Assembly: GCA_018824205.1 (NCBI GenBank)
Contig: JAHJGX010000167.1
Coordinates: 1 to 41,120, forward strand
Source: a bacterium
Lineage (GTDB): Bacteria; Fidelibacterota; UBA2242
DNA length: 41,120 nt
Direction of reading: 5' to 3'
Part shown: one piece after another, positions 24,452-32,468 of the stretch
Numbering within the stretch: position 1 is the first letter of the stretch
How the letters are laid out: every line of letters starts with the position of its first letter
Notes under the pieces: generated by a model
Told to the model about the DNA's origin: nothing
The model's input: the letters and a program-made list of their open reading frames with translations, nothing else
The model's database searches: none
Translations under genes and position numbers: made by a program

Positions 24452-26113
24452 ATGAAAACAATCCAAGTAACTATTAATCACGAACAAACCACCATAATTG
24501 CACCGGGAAAAACAATACGCGATGTTCTTTTTGATGCTCTCGGATATGGTAATTTCATGGAATACATTACTATTAAGAATAATGTGTTTTCTTCTTTACA
24601 AGAGCGTGTTGATGTAGACAGTACTATTGGCACTTTCCCCCATTTTTGGGAATCATCTCGGCGCGCTTATGAAACCGCATCCGTGGCCATGCTCCAGTAT
24701 GTTGTCGAAAATATTCTGCCCGATCAAAAACTATCTATATTACACAGTATGTGCGATGGTATTTACTGCAAAATCAATCAGGATGATCACGTTTCAGAAC
24801 AGACTATCTCGATGTTAAAAAATATGTTTACGGATCTTGTTTCTGCCGATACCCCGATTGTTCCCGAACTTTATTCCCGCGGCGAAGCACAAAACTATTT
24901 TCAAAATAATAATCGGCCGGATACTGCCGCGTTGTTAAAATACTGCTCGTTAGACTACATTATGCTTTACTCCATTAACGGTTCGCGGTACTGGCTTCCC
25001 AGCCCGCCGGCACCGTCAACCGGATTAATTAAGACTTACGATATCATTAAATATAAACGGGGGTTCGTGTTTCGAAATCCCATAGAAAATATGCCCGGCA
25101 GTTTACAACCGTTTTATAATCAGGAGCGTCTGTACGAAATATTCAATGAAACTGAAAAATGGGGCAATATTCTGGATATTACTAACACCAGCCAATTAAA
25201 CAGCCTGGTTGCTACCGAAAATATTTCAGAGATGATAAAAATTTCTGAGGCGTTACACGAAAGGAAAATTGCAGAAATTGCCGATAGAATCGAATCGTCT
25301 TGCCAAACCAAACGTCTTGTTTTTATTGCGGGACCATCATCCTCCGGAAAAACAACATTTATGAAACGTCTGTATATCCAATTACGCGTTCTGGGCCACA
25401 GGGTTGTCAGCCTGTCTCTTGATAACTATTTTAAAGATCGGGATGAACTCGCCCGGGAACAGGGAGACAATTTAAATTTTGAGGTTCTTGATGCTCTGGA
25501 CTTAAAATTACTCAATACACATTTGACCGACCTACTTGCCGGGAAGCCTGTTACGCCCCCCGATTATGATTTTATTAATGGAAAAAAAGTCCCGGACAAA
25601 ACCGAAATTCACGCAGATCAAAACACTCTGTTTATCATTGAAGGTATCCATGGCATAAATCCTGGATTGACCGAAAATATTGACGGCCAGTATAAATTTA
25701 AAATATATCTGAGCGCCCTGACCCACTTAAACTTTGACGACACCAACAGAATTCCAACTCACGATACCCGTCTGATTCGCCGGATTGTGAGAGACGCAAA
25801 ATATCGCGGGTATTCCGCCGCACAAACCATCAACATGTGGAAAAAAGTCGTTGAGGGAGAAAAGAGGTATATTTTTAAGTATCAGGGCGAGGCTGATATT
25901 ATGTTTAATTCATCTCTGGCCTATGAAATCGGCGCACTAAAACAGCCCGCAGAAATTGCATTAAAAAAGGTCGAACCTCAAGATCTGAGCCACCCGGAAT
26001 CAGAGCGGCTGCTTAGTATTTTGGCCTACTTTCTCCCTGTCGATCAAAAAGAGATTCCACCGACATCTATCTTGAGAGAATTTGTCGGCGAAAGCTCGTT
26101 TAAATACCACTAA
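24452..26113 (+). CDS. TGS-domain/uridine-kinase-like fusion (nucleoside kinase family)
   Basis: 553 residues. The N-terminus (residues 1-60) is a TGS-like ubiquitin-fold strand pattern as in threonyl-tRNA synthetase. Residues about 60-230 resemble the second additional (editing-like) domain of that enzyme. From about residue 280 comes a phosphoribulokinase/uridine kinase domain: P-loop FIAGPSSSGKTTFMKRL, then SLDNYFKD and PPDYDFINGKKVP, then IIEGIHGINP. Fusions of this form are known in diverse bacteria and annotated as nucleoside kinases; the natural substrate is uncertain. No ribosome binding site is evident before ATG 24452. The stop abuts the ssb stop on the other strand with no gap (TAATTA). 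Confidence 0.85.
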   Translation: MKTIQVTINHEQTTIIAPGKTIRDVLFDALGYGNFMEYITIKNNVFSSLQERVDVDSTIGTFPHFWESSRRAYETASVAMLQYVVENILPDQKLSILHSMCDGIYCKINQDDHVSEQTISMLKNMFTDLVSADTPIVPELYSRGEAQNYFQNNNRPDTAALLKYCSLDYIMLYSINGSRYWLPSPPAPSTGLIKTYDIIKYKRGFVFRNPIENMPGSLQPFYNQERLYEIFNETEKWGNILDITNTSQLNSLVATENISEMIKISEALHERKIAEIADRIESSCQTKRLVFIAGPSSSGKTTFMKRLYIQLRVLGHRVVSLSLDNYFKDRDELAREQGDNLNFEVLDALDLKLLNTHLTDLLAGKPVTPPDYDFINGKKVPDKTEIHADQNTLFIIEGIHGINPGLTENIDGQYKFKIYLSALTHLNFDDTNRIPTHDTRLIRRIVRDAKYRGYSAAQTINMWKKVVEGEKRYIFKYQGEADIMFNSSLAYEIGALKQPAEIALKKVEPQDLSHPESERLLSILAYFLPVDQKEIPPTSILREFVGESSFKYH

Positions 26114-26536
26114 TTAAAACGGTATTTCTTCATCTTCCGGAGACTCGTTTGTTTTTTCCTGCTGGGGGGCACCGCCCGATTTTCCCTTGTTGACAAATCC
26201 ACCAAGAAGCGTTACCTGGTCTACCTGAATGTCGGTTTTGCTCCTTTTTTGGCCCTCTTTGTCTTCCCAGGTTCTCGTTTGCAGACGTCCTTCAACATAG
26301 AGGAGTTGTCCTTTTTTTAACCACTCTTTAGCAAATTCAGCCTGAGCGCGCCACATAACAAGGTTGTGCCATTCAGTTTTCTCGATTTTTTCACCGTTTT
26401 TGTCTTTAAAATATTCCGTAGTCGCCATAGAGACATCTGCAACCGCGTCTCCGCTCGCAGTGTATCTCACCTCCGGGTCCCGTCCCAAATGACCAACCAA
26501 AATAACTTTGTTAATGCTACCCTTTGGCATTGCCAT
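26114..26536 (-). CDS. ssb: Single-stranded DNA-binding protein
   Basis: About 140 residues. The OB fold reads NKVILVGHLGRDPEVRYTASGDAVADVSMAT, followed by EWHNLVMWRAQAEFAKEWLKKGQLLYVEGRLQTR, and the acidic tip ends in DEEIPF, the C-terminal hook that binds partner proteins. It coats single-stranded DNA in replication and repair. I place the start at ATG 26536 because AGGAGG lies 7 bases before it and the promoter start point (near 26606) would fall at the upstream ATG of the longer frame (26608). It lies behind dnaA on the same strand but has its own strong promoter. Confidence 0.96.
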   Translation of the reverse strand: MAMPKGSINKVILVGHLGRDPEVRYTASGDAVADVSMATTEYFKDKNGEKIEKTEWHNLVMWRAQAEFAKEWLKKGQLLYVEGRLQTRTWEDKEGQKRSKTDIQVDQVTLLGGFVNKGKSGGAPQQEKTNESPEDEEIPF

Positions 26537-26612
26537 AAGCATTCCTCCTTCTGTTAAATAATTAAAATCACCGTCTCGCCGCACGAAATACATTTTGACG
26601 ATCTTCAAAATG

Positions 26613-26641
26613 ATAATATTACTATTTTTTTAATATGTCAA
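26613..26641 (-). promoter_or_regulatory. Strong sigma-70-type promoter of ssb
   Basis: On the minus strand: TTGACA (26641-26636), a 17-base AT-rich spacer, then TATTAT (26618-26613). The -35 is perfect and the -10 matches five of six. It predicts a leader of about 70 bases before ATG 26536. This classic architecture suggests the housekeeping sigma factor recognises ordinary -35/-10 boxes. Confidence 0.8.
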
Positions 26642-26669
26642 CAGATATTTTACTTTATTCTAGATTCTT

Positions 26670-28058
26670 TTAGAAATTCTTTATTTTTTCTTTTACTGAA
26701 TTAATAAACAGGCCGAAGGGCTCCTCTTTTTCACACCGTTTCTCAATATTCTTGCACGCATGGACCACCGTTGAGTGATCCCGGCCGCCAAAATAGATTC
26801 CAATTGTTTTCAGTGACAGGTTGGTATATTCCCGGGCAAGATACATCGCGACCATGCGGGCCTCGGCAACCTCCTTCGTACGAGATTTTCCAACAAGCGA
26901 GTCCAGGTTTACAGAGTAAACGACACCGACAGACCTTTGAATATCCTCTATCGATAATATGCTTTTTTTCTCAACCTGCCCGGTCTCTCTTAACACTTTT
27001 CTGGCAAGTACAATGTCAATATCCACCTTCATTAGTGAGGAATAGGCCAAAAGTCGTATCAACAGTCCTTCTAATTCGCGAATATTCGACTTGACATTCT
27101 GCGCTATGTATTCAATAACTTCATAGGGTAAATCTAATCCATCGGATATTGCTTTCTTGTTTAAAATAGCAATTCTTGTTTCGAGGTCCGGTGACTGGAT
27201 GTCAACAGTTAAACTTGACTGAAATCGGGACAACAATCGTTCCTGTAGCCCCCTTAGTTCCATGGGTGGTCGATCGGTTGTTAAAACAATCTGCTTCTTG
27301 TGCTGAAAAAGATCGTTAAAAATGTGGAAAAACTGCTCCTGGGTTTGTTCTTTGTTCTGAAAAAACTGGATGTCATCAAGTAGCAACATGTCAACACTAC
27401 GATAATATCGTGCAAAATCAGTCGTTTTGTTTTTTTGAATAGCGGCAATAAAATCTAGTGTAAAGGTATCGCTGGACACATAAACAATTTTTTCCGCATA
27501 CCCCTGAATAAGGGCGTGATTTCCGATCGCCTGTAACAGGTGCGTTTTTCCAAGCCCCGTCCCACCGTATATTACCAACGGATTAAAAGATGTTTGCCCC
27601 GGAGAGTTTGCCACAGCAATAGATGCTGCTTTTGCAAATTGATTGCTTTTTCCCTCAACAAAATTCTCAAATACATAGTTTCCATTTATACGCGTTCCGC
27701 GTTCGAGCATGCCCGTTTGGGCCGATCTAATCTCAACTTTCTGTTGTGTTGCGCCGGGGAGATAACTTTCTTCTTGATCGGCGATATTGTTATTTGCTTC
27801 AGAAAGTAATATCGTATACCGGGCAGACATTCCATTTCCAGTAACCTCTCTTAAAGACCCCTGAATTGTATCCTTATAATGACTATCCAGCCAGTCATAA
27901 AAAAACTTATTGGGAACCTGAAGGAAAATTGAATTATCCGACACCGAAATTGCCCGAATTGGTTGAAACCACGTGTTAAATGTTTGTTGTGGGACCCGGC
28001 CCTTAATTAAATCCAAACACCTCCCCCAGATATACTGACAATCACCACTAGAATACAT
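26670..28058 (-). CDS. dnaA: Chromosomal replication initiator DnaA
   Basis: 462 residues, full length. Domain I starts with YIWGRCLDLIKGRVPQQTFNTWF. After a variable linker (to about residue 120) the AAA+ domain III has Walker A IYGGTGLGKTHLLQ, Walker B LLLDDIQFF and the sensor region RLLSRFQSSLTVDI. The C-terminal DNA-binding domain IV has the signature FGGRDHSTVVHACKNIE. It binds DnaA boxes and melts the origin. It is divergent from rpmH across the putative origin. dnaN and recF do not follow; ssb does. A DnaA-box-like site overlaps the promoter region, consistent with autorepression. Confidence 0.98.
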   Translation of the reverse strand: MYSSGDCQYIWGRCLDLIKGRVPQQTFNTWFQPIRAISVSDNSIFLQVPNKFFYDWLDSHYKDTIQGSLREVTGNGMSARYTILLSEANNNIADQEESYLPGATQQKVEIRSAQTGMLERGTRINGNYVFENFVEGKSNQFAKAASIAVANSPGQTSFNPLVIYGGTGLGKTHLLQAIGNHALIQGYAEKIVYVSSDTFTLDFIAAIQKNKTTDFARYYRSVDMLLLDDIQFFQNKEQTQEQFFHIFNDLFQHKKQIVLTTDRPPMELRGLQERLLSRFQSSLTVDIQSPDLETRIAILNKKAISDGLDLPYEVIEYIAQNVKSNIRELEGLLIRLLAYSSLMKVDIDIVLARKVLRETGQVEKKSILSIEDIQRSVGVVYSVNLDSLVGKSRTKEVAEARMVAMYLAREYTNLSLKTIGIYFGGRDHSTVVHACKNIEKRCEKEEPFGLFINSVKEKIKNF

Positions 28059-28260
28059 ATATATTGCACAAATTATTATAAGTTATCAACATTTGTCTCC
28101 CTTGCGCGCCGCCACGCCAGCTTTTTTTCTGCATCAAGAAACTTCTCCTTAGAAATTCGAGAGAAAAGCATAAACAAACCCCAAACAGCATCGGACACAA
28201 AACAGTTATTAACATTATATCAACAGGCGCGCGGTTGCACTACCTATAAAGTAAATATCC
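28059..28260. other. Putative replication origin (oriC) with DnaA-box-like sites and dnaA promoter
   Basis: AT-rich segment next to dnaA. Sites resembling TTATCCACA: TTATCAACA at 28083-28091 (one mismatch), TTATTAACA at 28206-28214, ATATCAACA at 28217-28225 and TATTGCACA at 28062-28070. GC-rich arms GCGCGCC (28104-28110) and GGCGCGC (28226-28232) form an inverted repeat, each a short distance after a box. On the minus strand a perfect TATAAT (28080-28075) could be the -10 of dnaA; its -35 is poor, and the box at 28083 overlaps the spacer. Position between dnaA and rpmH is the commonest origin site in bacteria. Confidence 0.55.
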
Positions 28261-28571
28261 GCACAACAAAGTCAAGAAAAAGGTTTGACAGAAAGCTGTT
28301 TTCTATCAAAGCTGGCCCGATCGAAAGAATTCTCTGATGCTTGCTCCAAGGAGAATCGGAATGGATCGAGAGAAACCGGGAAGGATATTGGTAATCGGGT
28401 CGGTAGACGATGCAAAAAACAAGGTGTGCGCCGGGGGCCATGGGGGCATCAACAATTTGTTGGCACTGAGAAGTAAAAAACTGGATCGGTTGTGGGGTTA
28501 AACATCAGAAATATAGGAAAACTACCGGTGGGTCCACAAACTTTTACTTTCTACGCGTCAGGGTAGTTCAT
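28261..28571. other. Remainder of the dnaA-rpmH intergenic region, no gene recognised
   Basis: About 300 bases, richer in G on the + strand than the flanks, with a GGGGGCCATGGGGGC patch near 28434-28448 and a possible 6-bp hairpin ATTCTC/GAGAAT around 28329-28356. Two short open frames (about 63-65 codons) are present but have no ribosome binding site or protein-like composition. It could belong to the origin or hold a small RNA; I cannot support either. Confidence 0.3.
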
Positions 28572-28599
28572 TTGAAAATATGGAAATATTTTTTAAATT
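28572..28599 (+). promoter_or_regulatory. Candidate promoter of the rpmH operon
   Basis: TTGAAA at 28572-28577, a 16-base spacer and TAAATT at 28594-28599. It would start transcription near 28606, about 40 bases before ATG 28645, which has AAAGG at 28635-28639. Confidence 0.35.
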
Positions 28600-28644
28600 A
28601 CACAGCTTTTCAAAAATGATAAATGCAACGAACGAAAGGAATAC

Positions 28645-28779
28645 ATGAAAAGGACGTTTCAACCAAGCAACCGAAAACGTAAAAACAAGCATGGTTTTAG
28701 AGAAAGAATGAGTAGCAATGGTGGCAGAAAAACACTCGCCCGCCGACGAGCGAAGGGCAGAAAGACACTGGCCGCCTAA
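28645..28779 (+). CDS. rpmH: Ribosomal protein bL34
   Basis: 44 residues, highly basic: it begins [18 protein letters not shown] and continues [20 protein letters not shown], the nearly invariant L34 sequence. It is a component of the large ribosomal subunit. AAAGG lies five bases before the ATG. It is the first gene of the rightward cluster rpmH-rnpA-yidD-yidC-mnmE-mnmG. Its last 62 bases overlap the start of the rnpA frame if rnpA uses its only upstream ATG. Confidence 0.97.
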   Translation: MKRTFQPSNRKRKNKHGFRERMSSNGGRKTLARRRAKGRKTLAA

Positions 28780-29101
28780 TCTGGAAAAAAACGAACGTAT
28801 TTCGGACAAAAAAACCCTGTCTGCTCTTTTAAAAAGCAATTCGCAGGTGCGAACACATAGCGGGTCCGTCATAATAACCATTGTCCCGGGCCAAAATTGG
28901 GAAATGGCTATTTTAATTAAGAAATGCGCTGGTACCGCCGTGAGAAGAAACCGAATAAAACGGAAAATACGGGAGGCTTATCGTAGAACAAAACCCCTTG
29001 TCACCACACCGTTTTCAATTATCTTTTCCGTATATTCGTATCCCAATAGTTCGGATTTAAATAATTTGCCCAATATTCTATTTTCGACAATGAAAAAATG
29101 A
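28718..29101 (+). CDS. rnpA: Ribonuclease P protein component
   Basis: Up to 127 residues. The RNase P protein helps the RNA subunit mature the 5' ends of tRNAs. The signature RNR motif is clear: [21 protein letters not shown]. The part that aligns with normal RnpA begins near [12 protein letters not shown] (28778 onward), directly after the rpmH stop. The only ATG upstream of that is 28718, inside rpmH in another frame, adding about 20 residues (alternatives: GTG 28721, or a rare CTG at 28781, two bases after the rpmH stop). The end overlaps yidD by four bases (ATGA). Confidence 0.9.
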   Translation: MVAEKHSPADERRAERHWPPNLEKNERISDKKTLSALLKSNSQVRTHSGSVIITIVPGQNWEMAILIKKCAGTAVRRNRIKRKIREAYRRTKPLVTTPFSIIFSVYSYPNSSDLNNLPNILFSTMKK

Positions 29102-29343
29102 AAAACCCCTTGAATTTAATTCCAGTGATTCTGATTAGTGCATACAAGTTGTTTATATCTCCGCTTCTTCCTAATAGCTGCCGGTTTTCCCCCGCCTGCT
29201 CCGCTTATTGTCGGGGAGCTTATCAACACTATGGATTTATCCGGGCAACAATTTTAAGCGTGGTTCGAATTGGTAAATGTCACCCCTTTCACCCCGGGGG
29301 TTACGATCCATTGCCAACACAAAAGGAAAAGAATAATGGATAA
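29098..29343 (+). CDS. yidD: Membrane protein insertion efficiency factor YidD
   Basis: 81 residues. The family pattern LISAYKLFISPLLPNSCRFSPACSAY, with cysteines at the conserved places and then the GKCHPFHPGGYDPLP end, is unmistakable. It is a small membrane-associated protein that assists YidC-dependent insertion. The start overlaps the rnpA stop (ATGA) and the end overlaps the yidC start by eight bases, so all are translationally coupled. Confidence 0.95.
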   Translation: MKNPLNLIPVILISAYKLFISPLLPNSCRFSPACSAYCRGAYQHYGFIRATILSVVRIGKCHPFHPGGYDPLPTQKEKNNG

Positions 29344-31096
29344 AAAATCACTTTTGGCGTTTGTAGTTATATTTCTTGTTATTTTAGCAATGCCCAGCTA
29401 CTTTAAACTTATTAACGGCCCCGCCGAACAAGCGGCCCCCGAAATTCAACGGGCGGCACCCGAGGCCACACCAACAAAAGCGTACACGCAGCGCCCCACA
29501 GAGCCCTCAAGACAATCCGCTCCCAGTATAAGTGTATATGGAGAAAGAGAACAGCGACTAATAACCATTGATACTGATTTTTATAGCGCCCAACTAAGCT
29601 CTATTGGGGGCGGAACAATTAAAATTTTTAAACTTAAAAATTATGCTATGTTCATAGACGGCGACACGGCCCTTGTACAACTTATTAACAACGCTAATGC
29701 GTTACCTTTGCTAGTTAAGTACATTTCCATCAATGGTGATTCGGTTGGACTTAACCAAAATTTTATCATAGAGAGCATCTCGGGCTTATCGCCAGAAACA
29801 AACACCGTACATCTTACAAAAAACGAAAAATCTACAATTACATTTACATTAAAAAATGCGGAAAATAAAAATATTGTAACAAAATCACTGACCTTCTATG
29901 GCGATCAATACACCATTGAAATTCAAACGGACCTGCGGGGCCTTCAATCTGACATGGCGACCAAGCATTACGATCTAACCTGGGAAAGCGGATTAAAGTA
30001 TACAGAACCGGTTCTTATTGACGAGGTCAGGTACTCAAAGGCCTATGCCTATAGCGGAGGAGAAACCGACGCGCTTGATGTAAAAAACAACAAGAACGAT
30101 GACTCCCGGTTTACCGGCAAAACCGAATGGACCGCTATTCGGACAAAGTATTTTGCATCGGCATTTATTACTCACGGCAATGGTATTGGTTACAGGTTGG
30201 CCGCAACGGGCATTCCGCTGGAAGGGAAAAATTATTATAAAAAGTATTCAATGCAGGTTTCCTTGCCAACCGATATTGTTGCCACTACAACCCTCTATCT
30301 CGGTCCGCTTGAATATTCAACTATTAAAGAACTTGATGTTGAACTTGAGAACATCATGAGCCTTGGCAAGCTGCTAAAGCCGATCAGCAAAGCTGTTCTA
30401 TGGATTTTTATACGACTGCGGGCCATTTTACCAAACTATGGTTGGGTATTAATTGTTTTTGCGTTTCTTATAAAAATTGTTTTATATCCTTTGACTAATA
30501 AGTCCATGCAGTCCATGAAAGAAATGCAAAACCTGCAACCAAAAATTGAAGATCTTCGTAAAAAGTATCAAAGCGACCCCCAAAAATTAAACACCGAACA
30601 AATGAAATTGTACAAAGAACACGGTGTTAATCCAATGGGCGGGTGTCTGCCGCTTTTACTCCAGATGCCTATTTTAATTGCTCTTTTTACGGTATTTCGC
30701 ACAACTATTGAATTGCGGCACGCGCCCTTTATTTGGTGGATTACCGACCTTTCAGCACCGGATACTGTTTTTACTCTTCCCTTTGCAATCCCTATTTATG
30801 GTCAACACATAAACGTGCTTCCGATAATAATGGCCCTGTCAACCATTTTACAGCAAAAAATAAGCGGCAGCTCCAGCTCAAATCCCCAACAAAAAATGAT
30901 GACATATATGATGCCCATTATGTTCTTTTTTATGTTTAATCAATTCCCGTCGGGTTTAAACTTGTACTATACGCTTTTTAATTTGCTTACTGTTGCCCAA
31001 CAAAAATTTGTTCCCTCAAAAACAAAACGCAAAAGTAATCGCCCGTCAACAATTGATACTCTTCGACAAATCCGGTCAAAAACAAAATTCAAATAG
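29336..31096 (+). CDS. yidC: Membrane protein insertase YidC
   Basis: 586 residues. Inserts and folds inner-membrane proteins, alone or with SecYEG. The N-terminal helix (LLAFVVIFLVILAMP) is followed by a large periplasmic beta domain (about residues 60-330), the Gram-negative form. The conserved 60KD_IMP core then has IVLYPLTNKSMQSMKEMQ, NPMGGCLPLLLQMPILIALF and FPSGLNLYYTLFNLL, and a basic tail ends in KTKFK. ATG 29336 is chosen because MDKKSLLAF begins the usual N-terminus and AAAGGAAAAG precedes it; the longer frame from 29270 only reads through yidD. mnmE follows after 10 bases. Confidence 0.97.
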   Translation: MDKKSLLAFVVIFLVILAMPSYFKLINGPAEQAAPEIQRAAPEATPTKAYTQRPTEPSRQSAPSISVYGEREQRLITIDTDFYSAQLSSIGGGTIKIFKLKNYAMFIDGDTALVQLINNANALPLLVKYISINGDSVGLNQNFIIESISGLSPETNTVHLTKNEKSTITFTLKNAENKNIVTKSLTFYGDQYTIEIQTDLRGLQSDMATKHYDLTWESGLKYTEPVLIDEVRYSKAYAYSGGETDALDVKNNKNDDSRFTGKTEWTAIRTKYFASAFITHGNGIGYRLAATGIPLEGKNYYKKYSMQVSLPTDIVATTTLYLGPLEYSTIKELDVELENIMSLGKLLKPISKAVLWIFIRLRAILPNYGWVLIVFAFLIKIVLYPLTNKSMQSMKEMQNLQPKIEDLRKKYQSDPQKLNTEQMKLYKEHGVNPMGGCLPLLLQMPILIALFTVFRTTIELRHAPFIWWITDLSAPDTVFTLPFAIPIYGQHINVLPIIMALSTILQQKISGSSSSNPQQKMMTYMMPIMFFFMFNQFPSGLNLYYTLFNLLTVAQQKFVPSKTKRKSNRPSTIDTLRQIRSKTKFK

Positions 31097-31106
31097 AATC
31101 TGATTA

Positions 31107-32468
31107 ATGACAAACAGCGATTCTTTAACAATTGTCGCCATTGCGACCCCAAGAGGATATGGTGGCATTGCATTAATCAGGCTGTCCGGGCCAAAGGCGT
31201 TGTCAATAGCCAAACGGCTTTTCGTTTCAAATCAAAATCTATCGCCCCGAAGGGCAGTGTTTGGCAATCTTATTGACGACAGCGGGACAATCGACACAGG
31301 CGTTGTAACATACTTTAAGGCGCCCAGCTCCTACACCGGCGAGGATGTCGTGGAAATTAGCATTCATGGAAATCCCTACCTTTGTGATTTAGTGATTTCC
31401 GCCTGCAAAAAGCTCGGAGCTGTCTCTGCCGGGCCGGGAGAGTTCACCCAGCGAGCATTTTTAAACGGCAAAATGGATCTGAGCCAGGCCGAGGGTGTCG
31501 CTGATATCACTTATTCGTCCTCGCGTGCGGCCCAGTCGGCATCTATGGATCTATTAAGAGGGGCGCTCGGAACGGAAATAAAGAAAATTAAGGCCGCCCT
31601 AATCAACACAATCACCGTTCTTGAGCTGGAGTTGGATTTCCAAGAAGACGAAATTGATTTTATCTCGGCGCGTGATACCCTTGGGGCGGTTTCTGTTATT
31701 ATTTCAACCATCGACCGGTTATTAAAAACATATGATTGGGGCAAAATCATCAGAGAAGGAATGCGATGTCCAATTATTGGGGCGCCAAACAGCGGGAAAT
31801 CAAGTCTGTTTAATGCCTTTTTACAAGAAGAGCGGGTTATTGTGTCTTCCCTGCCCGGAACAACCCGCGATTATATTGAAGAAACGATCCGGGTTGACAA
31901 CTACCAAATCAGACTTGTAGACACTGCCGGACTACGAAACACAAACAATGAAATAGAATCCCGGGGAATGCAAAAAACAAAAAGCCTGATGCGCGATGGA
32001 AACATTTTACTTTATGTTATTGATTTATCAGACCCGCGGGAAACAATGCCAAAGCTAACCCCATCCGAATTAAAAAAAACATGTTTTATTCTAAATAAAG
32101 CCGACATCGCTAAACCTGCCCATCTACAAAATGCCATTAAATTGATCGGTAATCGCCGGTACTTTATCTGTTCTGCTCTCAACCATACCGGAGTTCGTGA
32201 AATAGCAACCGCGCTCATCACTGAAATAGAAAAACTTTCTCCGGAAAATTGCCCCATAATTATCACCAGAGAGCGCCATAAAGATGCGTTGTTTTACACA
32301 AACCTTAATCTGAAACGATCCGTTAACAGCATTCGCAGGGGCGCTGCTCCGGAAATAATTTCAATTGATCTCCGTGAAGCCTTGGGATATCTTGACGTTA
32401 TTTTGGGTAAAACCGAAAACGACGATATTTTAAATAACATTTTTAACAATTTCTGTATTGGAAAATAA
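31107..32468 (+). CDS. mnmE: tRNA modification GTPase MnmE
   Basis: 453 residues. With MnmG it installs the carboxymethylaminomethyl group at the wobble uridine (U34) of certain tRNAs. The N-terminal folate-binding domain reads TIVAIATPRGYGGIALIRLSG. The inserted G domain has G1 GAPNSGKSS, G2 TTRDYIEE, G3 DTAGLR and G4 NKAD, and the protein ends in the FCIGK motif with the functional cysteine. Its TAA directly abuts the ATG of mnmG with no spacer. Confidence 0.97.
   Translation: MTNSDSLTIVAIATPRGYGGIALIRLSGPKALSIAKRLFVSNQNLSPRRAVFGNLIDDSGTIDTGVVTYFKAPSSYTGEDVVEISIHGNPYLCDLVISACKKLGAVSAGPGEFTQRAFLNGKMDLSQAEGVADITYSSSRAAQSASMDLLRGALGTEIKKIKAALINTITVLELELDFQEDEIDFISARDTLGAVSVIISTIDRLLKTYDWGKIIREGMRCPIIGAPNSGKSSLFNAFLQEERVIVSSLPGTTRDYIEETIRVDNYQIRLVDTAGLRNTNNEIESRGMQKTKSLMRDGNILLYVIDLSDPRETMPKLTPSELKKTCFILNKADIAKPAHLQNAIKLIGNRRYFICSALNHTGVREIATALITEIEKLSPENCPIIITRERHKDALFYTNLNLKRSVNSIRRGAAPEIISIDLREALGYLDVILGKTENDDILNNIFNNFCIGK

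Noticed and set aside
24273-24455. 60-codon hydrophobic frame upstream of the TGS/uridine-kinase gene
   Set aside because: No ribosome binding site; hydrophobicity is explained by the pyrimidine-rich DNA; it overlaps the hairpin and the next start.
27968-27980. CACGTG core inside dnaA as a third parS
   Set aside because: Only the six-base core and one flank base match; the flanks (AAC ... TTA) do not fit the TGTTTCACGTGAAACA palindrome.
28458-28475. TGGCAC near the origin as a sigma-54 promoter
   Set aside because: No TTGC-like -12 element at the required five-base spacing.
28285-28476. 63-codon frame in the origin region (and a 65-codon one opposite)
   Set aside because: No ribosome binding site, atypical composition, no recognisable domain.
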